From an uncultured Christensenella sp. (GTDB lineage Bacteria; Bacillota; Clostridia; Christensenellales; Borkfalkiaceae): a stretch of 64,000 bases of DNA. The notes beneath the pieces are model-generated. The model saw only the letters and a list, made by a program, of their open reading frames with translations. It ran no database searches and was not told where the DNA came from. Location: positions 54,952 through 118,951 of the forward strand of contig CAJTLT010000001.1 of NCBI GenBank assembly GCA_910577375.1, given 5' to 3'. The position numbers were made by a program, and so were the translations under genes. Below, piece after piece: positions 55,101-60,321 of this stretch; the stretch's first letter is position 1; each line of letters begins with the position of its first letter.

Positions 55101-55774
55101 AAGTTCTTACCAAAGAAGATTTTGCCAAGTACGCTACGGCCAAAGTTTCTTATAGCAGAGATTTAAGCCTTGCGGGAGTAGGCGAATATACTATCGAATT
55201 CGTATTCGATGAAATTCCCAACAGCACTGTAGTTTACGTTGCAGACTATGTTAACGCAACAAATGTGGGCGCATATGCGGTGAAACCCAGACTGCTTACT
55301 GTTGACTGGGGCGAAACGGATTTCGTTTACGACGGTTCGGTTAAGCTTTCCGAGCTTAAACCCAAACTCAGCGGCTGGATAAACGGCGAAACGATTGAAC
55401 TCGGCGGGCTCGAGGTAGGAGCGGTTAAAACGTATTCGTTTACCGATAACGGCACAAGTGGCATAGAAATTACCGTTACTGCGGAAGAAAAATACGACTT
55501 CGTCAATAACGGCGGACATCAGCTTACGGTCAGGGTAAACAATCCCAACTATACGCTTGATATAGACAATGCGGCTAAAACGGTTTCTATTTCGCTTGAC
55601 GGCGAACCCACTGTATTGGCTGGCTTGCCCGATTGGTTAATTTGGGTGATAGTAGCGATTGCGGCAGTATCCGCGGCAATAATTGCGTTCGTTATTATTT
55701 ACTTCAAAAAGAAAAAATCCGCAACCGACGACGACGGTTTCTACGAAAATGTAGAAAACGAAACGGCAGCTTAA
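46163..55774 (+). CDS. Giant MBG-repeat surface protein, DGR target
   Basis: 3,203 residues. A signal peptide (1-39, ending QSASA) precedes an N-terminal domain to about residue 370 that ends WLRSG...SHGVRPALHLNL, a DUF6273-like, probably C-type-lectin-like fold. The rest is a long stalk: several 90-residue repeats with FxYxGxxxxP motifs, then MBG/YDG repeats (VTANDDSITYGDALPADF...LTVE). Near the C-terminus lies one membrane helix (PDWLIWVIVAIAAVSAAIIAFVI region) and a basic then acidic tail; no LPXTG is seen. Residues 325-362 are the variable region of the DGR. The ATG follows GAGGT. A diversified tip on a membrane-anchored stalk suggests ligand or host-surface binding; the ligand is unknown. 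Variable regions usually sit at a protein's C-terminus, so the N-terminal place is unusual. Confidence 0.9.
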   Translation: MKNFLKTKLRLVAIAFAAVVMCVCAAFAGVTLNQQSASAMTTSSVTNVYSGADIWNSSKSKFDKKGVQDLLVKLGKGAGATTDTKSYKALESAYSAPVTATTIATKNGGANGLVVTLGGYKWTVTYLSTDTNGDLIATLWYADTETNSVFAGNASGTGWYSSTTSGGYSGYKYSNHYGGSYMRAVTLGNGGQFYSSNSNNITDSSVSTVTATEAQVQGSKFNLFAQGAIAEYLDTPSMVSWQQQQYNSAFSSYRLQNDNLTAVTANWYNTNISNSVKNDPLYYQWGNDKVWLPSIPETGWNTSNTGIWGTTTEQRRSTSSSSYSWLRSGYNVNAHNAYVLNSSGDNDYYYTNNSHGVRPALHLNLKSAAKAAGVSVPTVTTADKTYNAAAINAIDNIEEDKVDISATHADNVTNTPAAWTPTVADGALKATQSGDYEVTFSLKNPYTFADVEWNADEEAWVHKTLKDEDGTSPLVVPAWDADGVNLDGNQIDTEAAYEILIKDITLKFTIKRAPITATWSGGTNFKWKYDGTAKEPTLTLSGEKSTEKVVLVTDFNKVGTDDWTSSAPINSGKYTKRIKLAAVSSNAVNANYVLNSGTADVEDLSQEFEIEPTYLTVQWFGKDGGSTFSWVFNDQKFTPTAKVYMPNSSEATTAVLAYEYALQSGETGTLEADGSAPKHAGKYVVTVKLAENDANLNFGFAESATVTRNFEITRLSAKNLQWWQNSGFTTPWGSGITFTYDNAGHRPYATAEDLSGNSLAMTFKFQRVESGSLVGEQFTDTPKQAGTYRITAYEQHDDYTMSGAGTTYINYTINKRSVAVNWDWSGFTEKRTEYSASAQAPAASAKAENIWSDDGSASGDYTLVLTSVVKLGGVTQVNGAVNYNSSPYNIKVSLSDEDAKNYTLTDDNQNFYIDKYTIKASEIHWYNGGKEVSPVNLELTFGAAPALSAKAIYTINGNTVEIDLVPHGTNGYDHYPTNVNDVWPQGAYTFTVELKSADAANLTANASDLVVKFNIVPQRVQAEEMHVVWVIRNTDGSYTQISANYKFVYNGQKQYPTALGYYVNEQTENPFDITDSSTYKVLKTVGTSYIDAGTYTAWANPGGNPDLSFYVEDGSDEIVYEIAPLEVEVEWTVAAKYTYNGSAQGPSLAPTSAGSAALGGLSANFNTLLKVSQAVDAGDQIAKASAGKNYALKLAGETAEETLYKAFYINKLTLTSAIKWESGEDKDVFVYDGAEHAPAYTLDALYSSLKIEITGKQTAAGTYYVTAVLTNDPANRNYEIASANAVKQFTIKQKEVAVIWTDNAGDTFKWSYDGAKHEPSASVAPVTLADGTTVNLTVTVTGGEINAGSYSATASIADKNYALTDSEQPFTIEKAKITVTAADKSVTYGQNAPQFTATASGAIASTDSASDLVKGVQFRCAYGQFSEVKTGGYTITPYGLDLANYEVTYANGTLTVNKAAVTVSVQDHNGTYGDHFHSPTYTASGVVNGDSLGITFEIWETDENGAATQKVADLTKAPAAGTYLIKAVVSSANANYDLGTIADAKYIIAKKSLVVSADNITIEYGDAKPVYTVSVSGLVNGDSAPAFVAASDYDPADPDNKNAGTYDITVTAQNLDNYEVATADYNKGTLTVEQKKITVQISSHSVVYGAAGADLTADGSWTVTNGALVNGDTNADLGITLEKAANGLNGSTAVSGNVVGVYDITGKSTSTNYSVEFKNGTYVITKATLTVTANDDSITYGDALPADFSVAYSGFVNGDNENASGVWVAGKGTAKFNCPYTAGSGVGTYLITPYGLEANNYDIVYETGDLTVEQLAISIAIENSSSKYGDPMATLNFRVASGSVYGSDNLGITLTKAEDGLNGTTPVSGLNVGTYEITGTASNPNYKVTFTNKGTYTVSKATLVVKANSSTIIYGDENISDSWANGVSFIGFVNGDTDAVISGDVVYSYNYSRYDKVGKYSITPSGLTAENYDITFEDGELTVEKKAVTVTIEDKTSMYGKPEVALTHNGADVALNGDDLGITLKRGRDTVKDAGAYVITGTASNENYVVTFLNGTYTITPFEIEVIWKSGNADDSDFNYTYNAKMQAPKATFLDWDNNEKTLTVSGGRTRAGTDFTAEAVLPAPTSNFVFKTGTDVTQLFTINPKSITIQWYKNYDKETDTYSGLISASAPCEYDFKSGVKQVPFAVAQGLESGDNVNIVVVGAAVAAGKYTAEAVISDTAGNGNYIIGAATKTCEFSIVTVAASGFAWYKTADLSETVTSGNLAYVYDGHAHRPWIKSGVDDKYSYVITKADGSDCGGVALNVGSYKIVATPIDQNITITAQQATFNFEITAKTVTVNWNATSFVYNGGVQIPAADFTDVFGNRITLTVTVDGGNENSVEAATYKAKVELAANGNYKFENGFTAEQSYTITAKKIEVVWTSKLDGNSWIMEYNGTEVDTSKISATATMKNEIAGENIKLVHTLLLNGKPVSNIKDAGIYTIKVELATENGNYEIIDGEHTFEITKPSLTITADNFELDYGAAKPEFTAQYNGFISGENEDILGLEVDGKINWLYSEYNQNSSPRDEGYAITLVTMVQDPVAREAFESILKNYDWKVVPGLITILVGEGDVKLIGTYNSSGDMIYNGGEQLPKAYYKSTKSGNENWIALNVTLMTDGTYTTVSTDPAVDVNVYYIKVSKYDNDNDETPLTKNEWTFEIKKLELTVNISDSEEVYGDVTQSNYESKLSWEYGNLDDLLVICNNDRSKYEALRERIERDNLLETTVGATLSYDDGGFANAGEYHIYGIWSQDEDLRKNYNVKFLGSAEASDGSNSEGLFVIEKAVLTIASEGTPNQISKITGDPIIVDIGKLNENKETLNEFKYEYIRNSGYADASLSIRYRRYNLETYNIDDIAAPEDEKNYSVDNSPFEQKIGKWLVNFEITMPNHEIYYGQWIIYIEPSSNEIRITFVKNYEVNYGDTAVTGKELTKKLLDGYIEIDKVLTKEDFAKYATAKVSYSRDLSLAGVGEYTIEFVFDEIPNSTVVYVADYVNATNVGAYAVKPRLLTVDWGETDFVYDGSVKLSELKPKLSGWINGETIELGGLEVGAVKTYSFTDNGTSGIEITVTAEEKYDFVNNGGHQLTVRVNNPNYTLDIDNAAKTVSISLDGEPTVLAGLPDWLIWVIVAIAAVSAAIIAFVIIYFKKKKSATDDDGFYENVENETAA
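47134..47247 (+). repeat. DGR variable region (VR)
   Basis: 114 bp encoding residues 325-362 of the giant protein. Relative to the template the substituted bases are five T, two G and one C, all opposite template A; the 80 non-adenine positions are unchanged. The changed residues are Tyr330, Val332, His335, Asp347, Tyr348, Tyr349 and Tyr350, each Asn in the template. The flanking gene sequence outside the 114 bp shows no similarity to the template locus. Confidence 0.93.
47264..47277 (+). promoter_or_regulatory. GAAA-loop hairpin downstream of VR
   Basis: GCCGC-GAAA-GCGGC begins 17 bases after the variable region. The Bordetella phage DGR needs a GAAA-loop hairpin or cruciform just downstream of its VR for efficient target recognition. 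Here it is also coding sequence, so chance cannot be excluded. Confidence 0.5.
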
Positions 55775-55790
55775 ATTCCTTTCGATTGGA

Positions 55791-55909
55791 AACCCGTTAA
55801 GGGTTGCCATAGCCGTAAACCGCCGTCACCTTTGACAATCTTTAAAAAGTTGTGGAAATAATGAAATGGTGTGGTAACCTCTTTAAAAGGAGACGGCGGC
55901 GCCACGGCT
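55791..55909 (+). ncRNA. Unidentified structured RNA element after the giant gene
   Basis: AGCCGT (55811-55816) and CCGCCGTC (55820-55827) pair with GACGGCGG (55892-55899) and ACGGCT (55904-55909), a 14-bp broken helix closing an 64-nt loop with inner hairpins. A small hairpin AACCC-GTTAA-GGGTT precedes it. A terminator follows at once, as in many riboswitches, but the next gene (feoA) has its own promoter beyond. I cannot assign a class. Confidence 0.55.
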
Positions 55910-55910
55910 T

Positions 55911-55940
55911 AAATCCCCCGACGAATTTGTCGGGGGATTT
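55911..55940 (+). terminator. Terminator after giant gene and RNA element
   Basis: A perfect 12-bp stem (AAATCCCCCGAC and complement) around GAATTT, followed by TTATAT. Confidence 0.85.
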
Positions 55941-55968
55941 TATATAGCTTAAAAAAATTTTTACAAAA

Positions 55969-56044
55969 AAACTTAACTAGGGTTATTTTTTTGTTGACAA
56001 AAGATTAATTTGATAATATAATACTTATTGTTAACCGCGGTTAA
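55969..56044 (+). promoter_or_regulatory. feo promoter with candidate metal-repressor sites
   Basis: TTGACA (55994-55999), 17 bases, TATAAT (56017-56022). A perfect 14-bp palindrome TTAACCGCGGTTAA (56031-56044) sits on the start region. AAACTTAACTAGGGTT (from 55969) resembles the operator before the second feoA. A DtxR- or Fur-type iron regulator is likely. Confidence 0.7.
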
Positions 56045-56066
56045 TAATTTTTTATGGAGATTTAGT

Positions 56067-56279
56067 ATGCCTATAGCGTTTGCGCCGTCAAACACGGAAA
56101 TGACGGTAAGGAAAATCAGCGCCGAAGATAAAGTGAGAAGGCATTTACAGGAACTTGGAATAACTGTCGGAGGAAAAATAACCCTTTTATCTTCCGTCAG
56201 CGGAAACGTTATCGTTCTTGTAAAAGAAGGCAGGCTTTGCCTTGATAAAACTCTTGCAGGCAGAATATTGGTTTCGTAA
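56067..56279 (+). CDS. FeoA-domain protein 1
   Basis: A 70-residue SH3-like FeoA domain starting at ATG 56067 behind TGGAGA. The pattern RKISAEDKVRRHLQELGITVGGKITLLSSVSGNVIVLVKEGRLCLDK matches FeoA. It assists FeoB in ferrous iron uptake in a way that is still unclear. The frame extends upstream to 56028 but crosses the operator. It is separated from the second feoA by 132 bases with a hairpin at 56283-56302. Confidence 0.88.
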   Translation: MPIAFAPSNTEMTVRKISAEDKVRRHLQELGITVGGKITLLSSVSGNVIVLVKEGRLCLDKTLAGRILVS

Positions 56280-56317
56280 TAATGACCCGACGGTATCGGG
56301 TCAAAAAAATTCCCCAT

Positions 56318-56334
56318 AAACTTAACCTAAGTTT
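56318..56334 (+). promoter_or_regulatory. Palindromic site before second feoA
   Basis: AAACTTA-ACC-TAAGTTT is a perfect inverted repeat of 7-bp arms. Its CTTAACCTAAG core resembles DtxR-family iron boxes and the site near 55969. Confidence 0.6.
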
Positions 56335-56411
56335 ATTTTTATTGCGGGTAGTGCATTTTATTTAAAAGAAAATAATTGAAAAATATAATTTATATAATAT
56401 AAGGAGAAGAA

Positions 56412-56642
56412 ATGAAAAAACTGCTAAGCGATTTTATTATCGGAGAAAGCGGAAAAATTACAGCCGTAAACGGCGAAGGTAAAATCCGCCGCAGGCTGTT
56501 CGATATGGGGGTAACTCCCGACGCGGAACTTACATTGCGCAAAAAAGCGCCGCTCGGAGACCCAATCGAAATAACCGTACGCGGTTATGAGCTTACGTTG
56601 CGAAAAACCGAAGCCGCCTGCGTGGAGGTGGAAATCAAATGA
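56412..56642 (+). CDS. feoA: FeoA-domain protein 2
   Basis: A 76-residue FeoA domain (GKIRRRLFDMGVTPDAELTLRKKAPLGDPIEITVRGYELTLRKTEA) with AAGGAG before the ATG. It overlaps feoB by four bases, so it is the FeoA directly coupled to the transporter. Confidence 0.92.
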   Translation: MKKLLSDFIIGESGKITAVNGEGKIRRRLFDMGVTPDAELTLRKKAPLGDPIEITVRGYELTLRKTEAACVEVEIK

Positions 56643-58963
56643 AAATTTTTGCTTTGGCCGGCAATCCAAACTGCGGAAAAACAACGCTTTTTAATGCTCT
56701 TACGGGCGCAACTGCGCATGTGGGCAACTGGCCCGGCGTAACGGTTGATAAGCGCGAGGGCGTATACAAATGCGGCGGTGAAAATATAAAAATAGTCGAT
56801 TTACCGGGAATTTATTCGCTTTCGCCTTATACTCCCGAAGAAGTTATCGCGCGTAACTTTATTCTGGGTGAAGAGATAGACGGAATAATTAACATAGTTG
56901 ACGCAACCAATCTCGAACGCAATCTTTATCTTACAACACAGCTTTTGGAAATGGACGTTCCTGTAATTATTGCGCTCAATATGATGGACGAGGTTGAAAA
57001 ATCAGGAGACAAATTAAATACAGAAACGCTTGAAAAACAGCTCGGCGTGCCGGTAGTTGCGGTTTCAGCGCTTAAAAACAATGGCATAAAACAACTTATG
57101 GAGCGGGCGGCAACTGTTGACACAACCCGTAAAGGCATAACCGTTTTAAACGGCGTTCTTGATAAACAAATTGAAGCGGCGTGCGCTTTTTTTGAAGAAA
57201 CCAATGTTAAATCTCCGCTTTTTCATGCGGTTAAGCTTTTGGAAAACGATGAAATAGAGCTTGAATATAAAGGCGCGCCTGAAATACTTAAACGAATATC
57301 CGCAGGGGATGATTTGGAGGCGGTTATTGCCGACGCACGGTATAAATACATATCAGCTAATCTTGCCTCTATTAAAATAAAGGCAGACAGAGAGGCTGTT
57401 ACAAAATCCGACAAGGCAGACCGTGTTTTAACGCACAGAATCTGGGCTATCCCTCTTTTTATAGCCGTATTGTTTTTGGTTTTTCACCTTACGTTTTCCG
57501 AAAATCTCTTTTTTTTAAACGGTTTTACAGAAAATACGGCGTGGATGCCGTCTCTTGTCGATTGCGGGCTTGCCGCAGAAGTCGATGGTGAAATAGAGTA
57601 TAATAATTTCGGTGTTGAAATACTCGCAGTATTTTATGACGGCGCGCTGTATTCGCCAGGGGTAATGCTTACTAATTTGCTCAACTTATTCCTTGACCGT
57701 ATATCCGACGGCGTGATTACGCTTATGGAAAACGGCGGCGCGGCGGAATGGGCTACAGGGTTAATCGGCGACGGAATTTTAGGCGGTATATTCGCGGTTT
57801 TGGGATTTCTTCCGCAAATATTAACTTTGTTTTTATTCTTTTCGATTCTGGAAGATTCCGGCTATATGGCGAGAATTGCGTTTGTTCTTGACAGAATTTT
57901 CCGCCGCTTCGGGCTTTCCGGCAGAGCGTTTATGCCTATGATTATGGGGTTCGGCTGTTCTGTTCCCGCCGCGGTAAATACAAGAACGCTTTCCGACGAA
58001 AAGGAAAGGACTGCGACGCTTCGGGTTATTCCGTTCTTTTCGTGCGGAGCTAAACTTCCGATTTTAACGGCGGTAGCGGGCGGAATAGTTATGGCTTTCG
58101 GTGTTGGCAATGCCGATGTTATAACTTTCCTTATGTATCTTCTGGGAATTGTAACGGCTATCGCGTGCGTGCTTTTAATGCGCAATACCACGCTAAAAGG
58201 CGAAACCCCGCCGTTTATAATGGAGCTTCCCGCTTACCGTATGCCCGGGTTTAAAAACCTTATGCTGCATTTGTGGGATAAAACAAAGCATTTTGTTAAA
58301 AAAGCGTTTACCGTAATTTTTGCTTCCACGATAATAATCTGGCTTTTCTCTCATTTAAGTTGGGATTGGCGCTTTCTTTCAGACGAAAATATGCAACAAT
58401 CGATGCTGGCGTCTGTCGGTATGTTTATGCAACCGATATTTACGCCGCTTGGCTTCGGTTCTCAGCTCGGGCAGTTCGGTTGGGTTTTTGTCGTGGCGGC
58501 AATTACGGGTCTTGTTGCAAAAGAAAACGTTATCGCCACATTTACGACTTTGGCAATATGTATAAGCGCATATGCGGGCGGAGGAACGGAAGAAGGAATA
58601 GAAGAAATCGCGGGTTTGATTAACGTTATTATGGCGGACAGCGGGATTTCGCAACCCGAATTTATAGCCGCACTGATAGCGTTTATAGCTTTCAATATGA
58701 CTACAATTCCTTGCTTTGCTGCGTGTGCAACGGCTAAAGCGGAACTTCCGAAAGGAAAGTTTAAATGGACGCTATTGTTTTGGATTGCCGTAAGCTATAC
58801 TGTTGGCGCAATGATTTATACGATAGGCAGTTGGTGGTGGACGCTGTTTATCTGGTTTGTTGTAATAGCGGCGGCGGTTGTTTTAATAGTTTTAAAAAAT
58901 TTGAATATATTTGATATAGCTGAAATTTTCAGAAGAAAGAAAAAGGACGGTAAGGATAAATGA
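56639..58963 (+). CDS. feoB: Ferrous iron transporter FeoB
   Basis: 774 residues. The cytoplasmic G domain has G1 GNPNCGKTT, the switch region HVGNWPGVTVDK, G3 DLPG and G4 NMMD. Its helical spacer precedes a membrane part with two inverted Gate regions (FSILEDSGYMARIAF, MGFGCSVPAAVNTRTL). It moves Fe2+ across the membrane under GTP control. Flanked by feoA and the Cys-rich peptide gene, each overlapping by four bases. Confidence 0.97.
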   Translation: MKIFALAGNPNCGKTTLFNALTGATAHVGNWPGVTVDKREGVYKCGGENIKIVDLPGIYSLSPYTPEEVIARNFILGEEIDGIINIVDATNLERNLYLTTQLLEMDVPVIIALNMMDEVEKSGDKLNTETLEKQLGVPVVAVSALKNNGIKQLMERAATVDTTRKGITVLNGVLDKQIEAACAFFEETNVKSPLFHAVKLLENDEIELEYKGAPEILKRISAGDDLEAVIADARYKYISANLASIKIKADREAVTKSDKADRVLTHRIWAIPLFIAVLFLVFHLTFSENLFFLNGFTENTAWMPSLVDCGLAAEVDGEIEYNNFGVEILAVFYDGALYSPGVMLTNLLNLFLDRISDGVITLMENGGAAEWATGLIGDGILGGIFAVLGFLPQILTLFLFFSILEDSGYMARIAFVLDRIFRRFGLSGRAFMPMIMGFGCSVPAAVNTRTLSDEKERTATLRVIPFFSCGAKLPILTAVAGGIVMAFGVGNADVITFLMYLLGIVTAIACVLLMRNTTLKGETPPFIMELPAYRMPGFKNLMLHLWDKTKHFVKKAFTVIFASTIIIWLFSHLSWDWRFLSDENMQQSMLASVGMFMQPIFTPLGFGSQLGQFGWVFVVAAITGLVAKENVIATFTTLAICISAYAGGGTEEGIEEIAGLINVIMADSGISQPEFIAALIAFIAFNMTTIPCFAACATAKAELPKGKFKWTLLFWIAVSYTVGAMIYTIGSWWWTLFIWFVVIAAAVVLIVLKNLNIFDIAEIFRRKKKDGKDK

Positions 58964-59130
58964 ATGCAATTGATATAGTCGTTATAGTAGTTGTATGCGT
59001 CGCTGTTGCGGGGGTGATAGGTTATCTCGTTTACAGAAAGCTGAAACATAAAAGCGGGTGCTGTGATTGTTCTTCCTGCAACGGAGCTTGCGGCTGTTGT
59101 TCTGACGATAAAAAGAAAAATAGCGATTAG
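58960..59130 (+). CDS. FeoB-associated Cys-rich membrane protein
   Basis: A 56-residue peptide starting by ATGA overlap with feoB. One N-terminal membrane helix (IDIVVIVVVCVAVAGVIGYL region) is followed by a basic stretch and a cluster CCDCSSCNGACGCC. This is the FeoB-associated family often encoded after clostridial feoB. The Cys cluster may take iron from the transporter; that is inference. Confidence 0.9.
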   Translation: MNAIDIVVIVVVCVAVAGVIGYLVYRKLKHKSGCCDCSSCNGACGCCSDDKKKNSD

Positions 59131-59157
59131 AATTTAAAACGATAAATTTTATAAATA

Positions 59158-59195
59158 CATAGCGCCACGGCATTTGCCGCGACGCTATGCGTTTA
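59158..59195. terminator. Terminator between feo operon and minus-strand genes
   Basis: CATAGCG (59158-59164) pairs with CGCTATG (59183-59189), with an inner CGGCA/TGCCG, then a weak T run. Confidence 0.6.
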
Positions 59196-59204
59196 TTATT
59201 TAGT

Positions 59205-59711
59205 TTAAATTACTGCTTTTATTATTGCCTGTATCTTTTCAAGATAGTCCAATGCGCCGCACAAATCGTTTTTCAGATTTTCGTTTATGCCGCATATTTC
59301 TTCGCCCGTATAAGAATTTTTGCCGTTTATAACGCTTTCCAAAGCACTTGTATATTTTGAAATAACGCTGTTTTGCTGTGCTGTGGGTTGAGGTGCAGCG
59401 TTTTCTTCTGATTTTGCAGGCTTTTTCTCGGTTAAAAACTGTGTGTATTCAGTTTGGTCAAGTTCTTCGTAGCGGTTTTCGCTGAACTGCTTTTCTGTAA
59501 CGAGCTCGCCCGAACGCGCATACACTTTGTAATTTATTGAAAAAGGTTCAAAGGTTTCTATAAAGTTTTCAAGCCTTTTTACAGGAAAGCCCGCTTTGAA
59601 AGTCTTGTTCCCGAAAAGCTTGTAGCCTAAATGTTTGTGTAGTAAAAGCGCGTCGTTGCCCGAAACGTTGTAAAAATATCCGCCTTCTTTAATGAGTATG
59701 AAATCAGCCAT
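59205..59711 (-). CDS. Hypothetical protein with MutS domain I-like N-terminus
   Basis: 168 residues. The first 65 (FILIKEGGYFYNVSGNDALLLHKHLGYKLFG...AGFPVKRLENFI...YKVYAR) follow the pattern of the MutS mismatch-recognition domain: GxFY, then the DA-LL helix, then GFP and the late YKV strand. No other MutS domain follows; a linker rich in Pro/Gln and a helical tail complete it. Fold assignment is by eye. It lies one base after the membrane protein gene 59713-60192, with which it is probably co-transcribed. Confidence 0.55.
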   Translation of the reverse strand: MADFILIKEGGYFYNVSGNDALLLHKHLGYKLFGNKTFKAGFPVKRLENFIETFEPFSINYKVYARSGELVTEKQFSENRYEELDQTEYTQFLTEKKPAKSEENAAPQPTAQQNSVISKYTSALESVINGKNSYTGEEICGINENLKNDLCGALDYLEKIQAIIKAVI

Positions 59712-59712
59712 T

Positions 59713-60192
59713 TTATCCTTTGTTTTTGTCGTTTGCGTCGCTTTCTTTCGATTGAATGGTAAATTCTATTTTGTCGTTTGCTTTTAAAAGCGCATCGATA
59801 AATTTTTCGTTCCATTCGGGTTTTAATACAACTACTATAAAAGTGTTTTCGTCAAAATATACGGCAAGCTTGTTTGTGTTTCTGTCAAGCACTATGTTCT
59901 GGATTTTTTCCGTATCGTATTTGCTTTTGATTATTCCGAAACTTGTTATAAACTTTTTTCCGTCGATTGCGTAGTAGGAAGAAATTAAAAGGCTGATAAG
60001 CAGAATAAAACCAATCACTGCAACAAAATAAGTTAAAACGTATTGTAAAATATCGTAAACAATGTTTGCGGAATTAAAGCCGTGTGCAACTATAAAATAA
60101 GTGTTTATCCCCGCGGCAGCGACCGTAAAAACAATTCCAACGTAAATGAAAACGGTTATCAGTCTGGAAAAACTGTATTTGAAAATTTGCAT
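59713..60192 (-). CDS. Small membrane protein with PH-like domain
   Basis: 159 residues with two membrane helices (about 10-33 and 48-70), then a beta-rich part (YYAIDGKKFITSFGIIKSKYDTEKIQNIVLDRNTNKLAVYFDENTFIVVVLKP) that looks like a bacterial PH domain, where the TEKIQNIVL segment is typical. Function unknown; the tail is hydrophilic. First gene of a two-gene minus-strand unit. Confidence 0.6.
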   Translation of the reverse strand: MQIFKYSFSRLITVFIYVGIVFTVAAAGINTYFIVAHGFNSANIVYDILQYVLTYFVAVIGFILLISLLISSYYAIDGKKFITSFGIIKSKYDTEKIQNIVLDRNTNKLAVYFDENTFIVVVLKPEWNEKFIDALLKANDKIEFTIQSKESDANDKNKG

Positions 60193-60262
60193 AAAATCAT
60201 TATAACCTTTTGAGGAAAAAAATGCAACAAAAAAATTTAAAATAGCTTTAAGCGGTAAACTG

Positions 60263-60291
60263 TTGAAAATTTGTTTAATTTAAGATACAAT
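60263..60291 (+). promoter_or_regulatory. Promoter of aconitase-family gene
   Basis: TTGAAA (60263-60268), 17 bases, TACAAT (60286-60291). Confidence 0.7.
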
Positions 60292-60321
60292 ATAATTACA
60301 GTTAACAGTAAGAGGAAATCA

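Noticed and set aside
56283..56309. Terminator between the two feoA genes
   Set aside because: The hairpin is followed by A, not T, on the coding strand, so it is unlikely to terminate the feo transcript.
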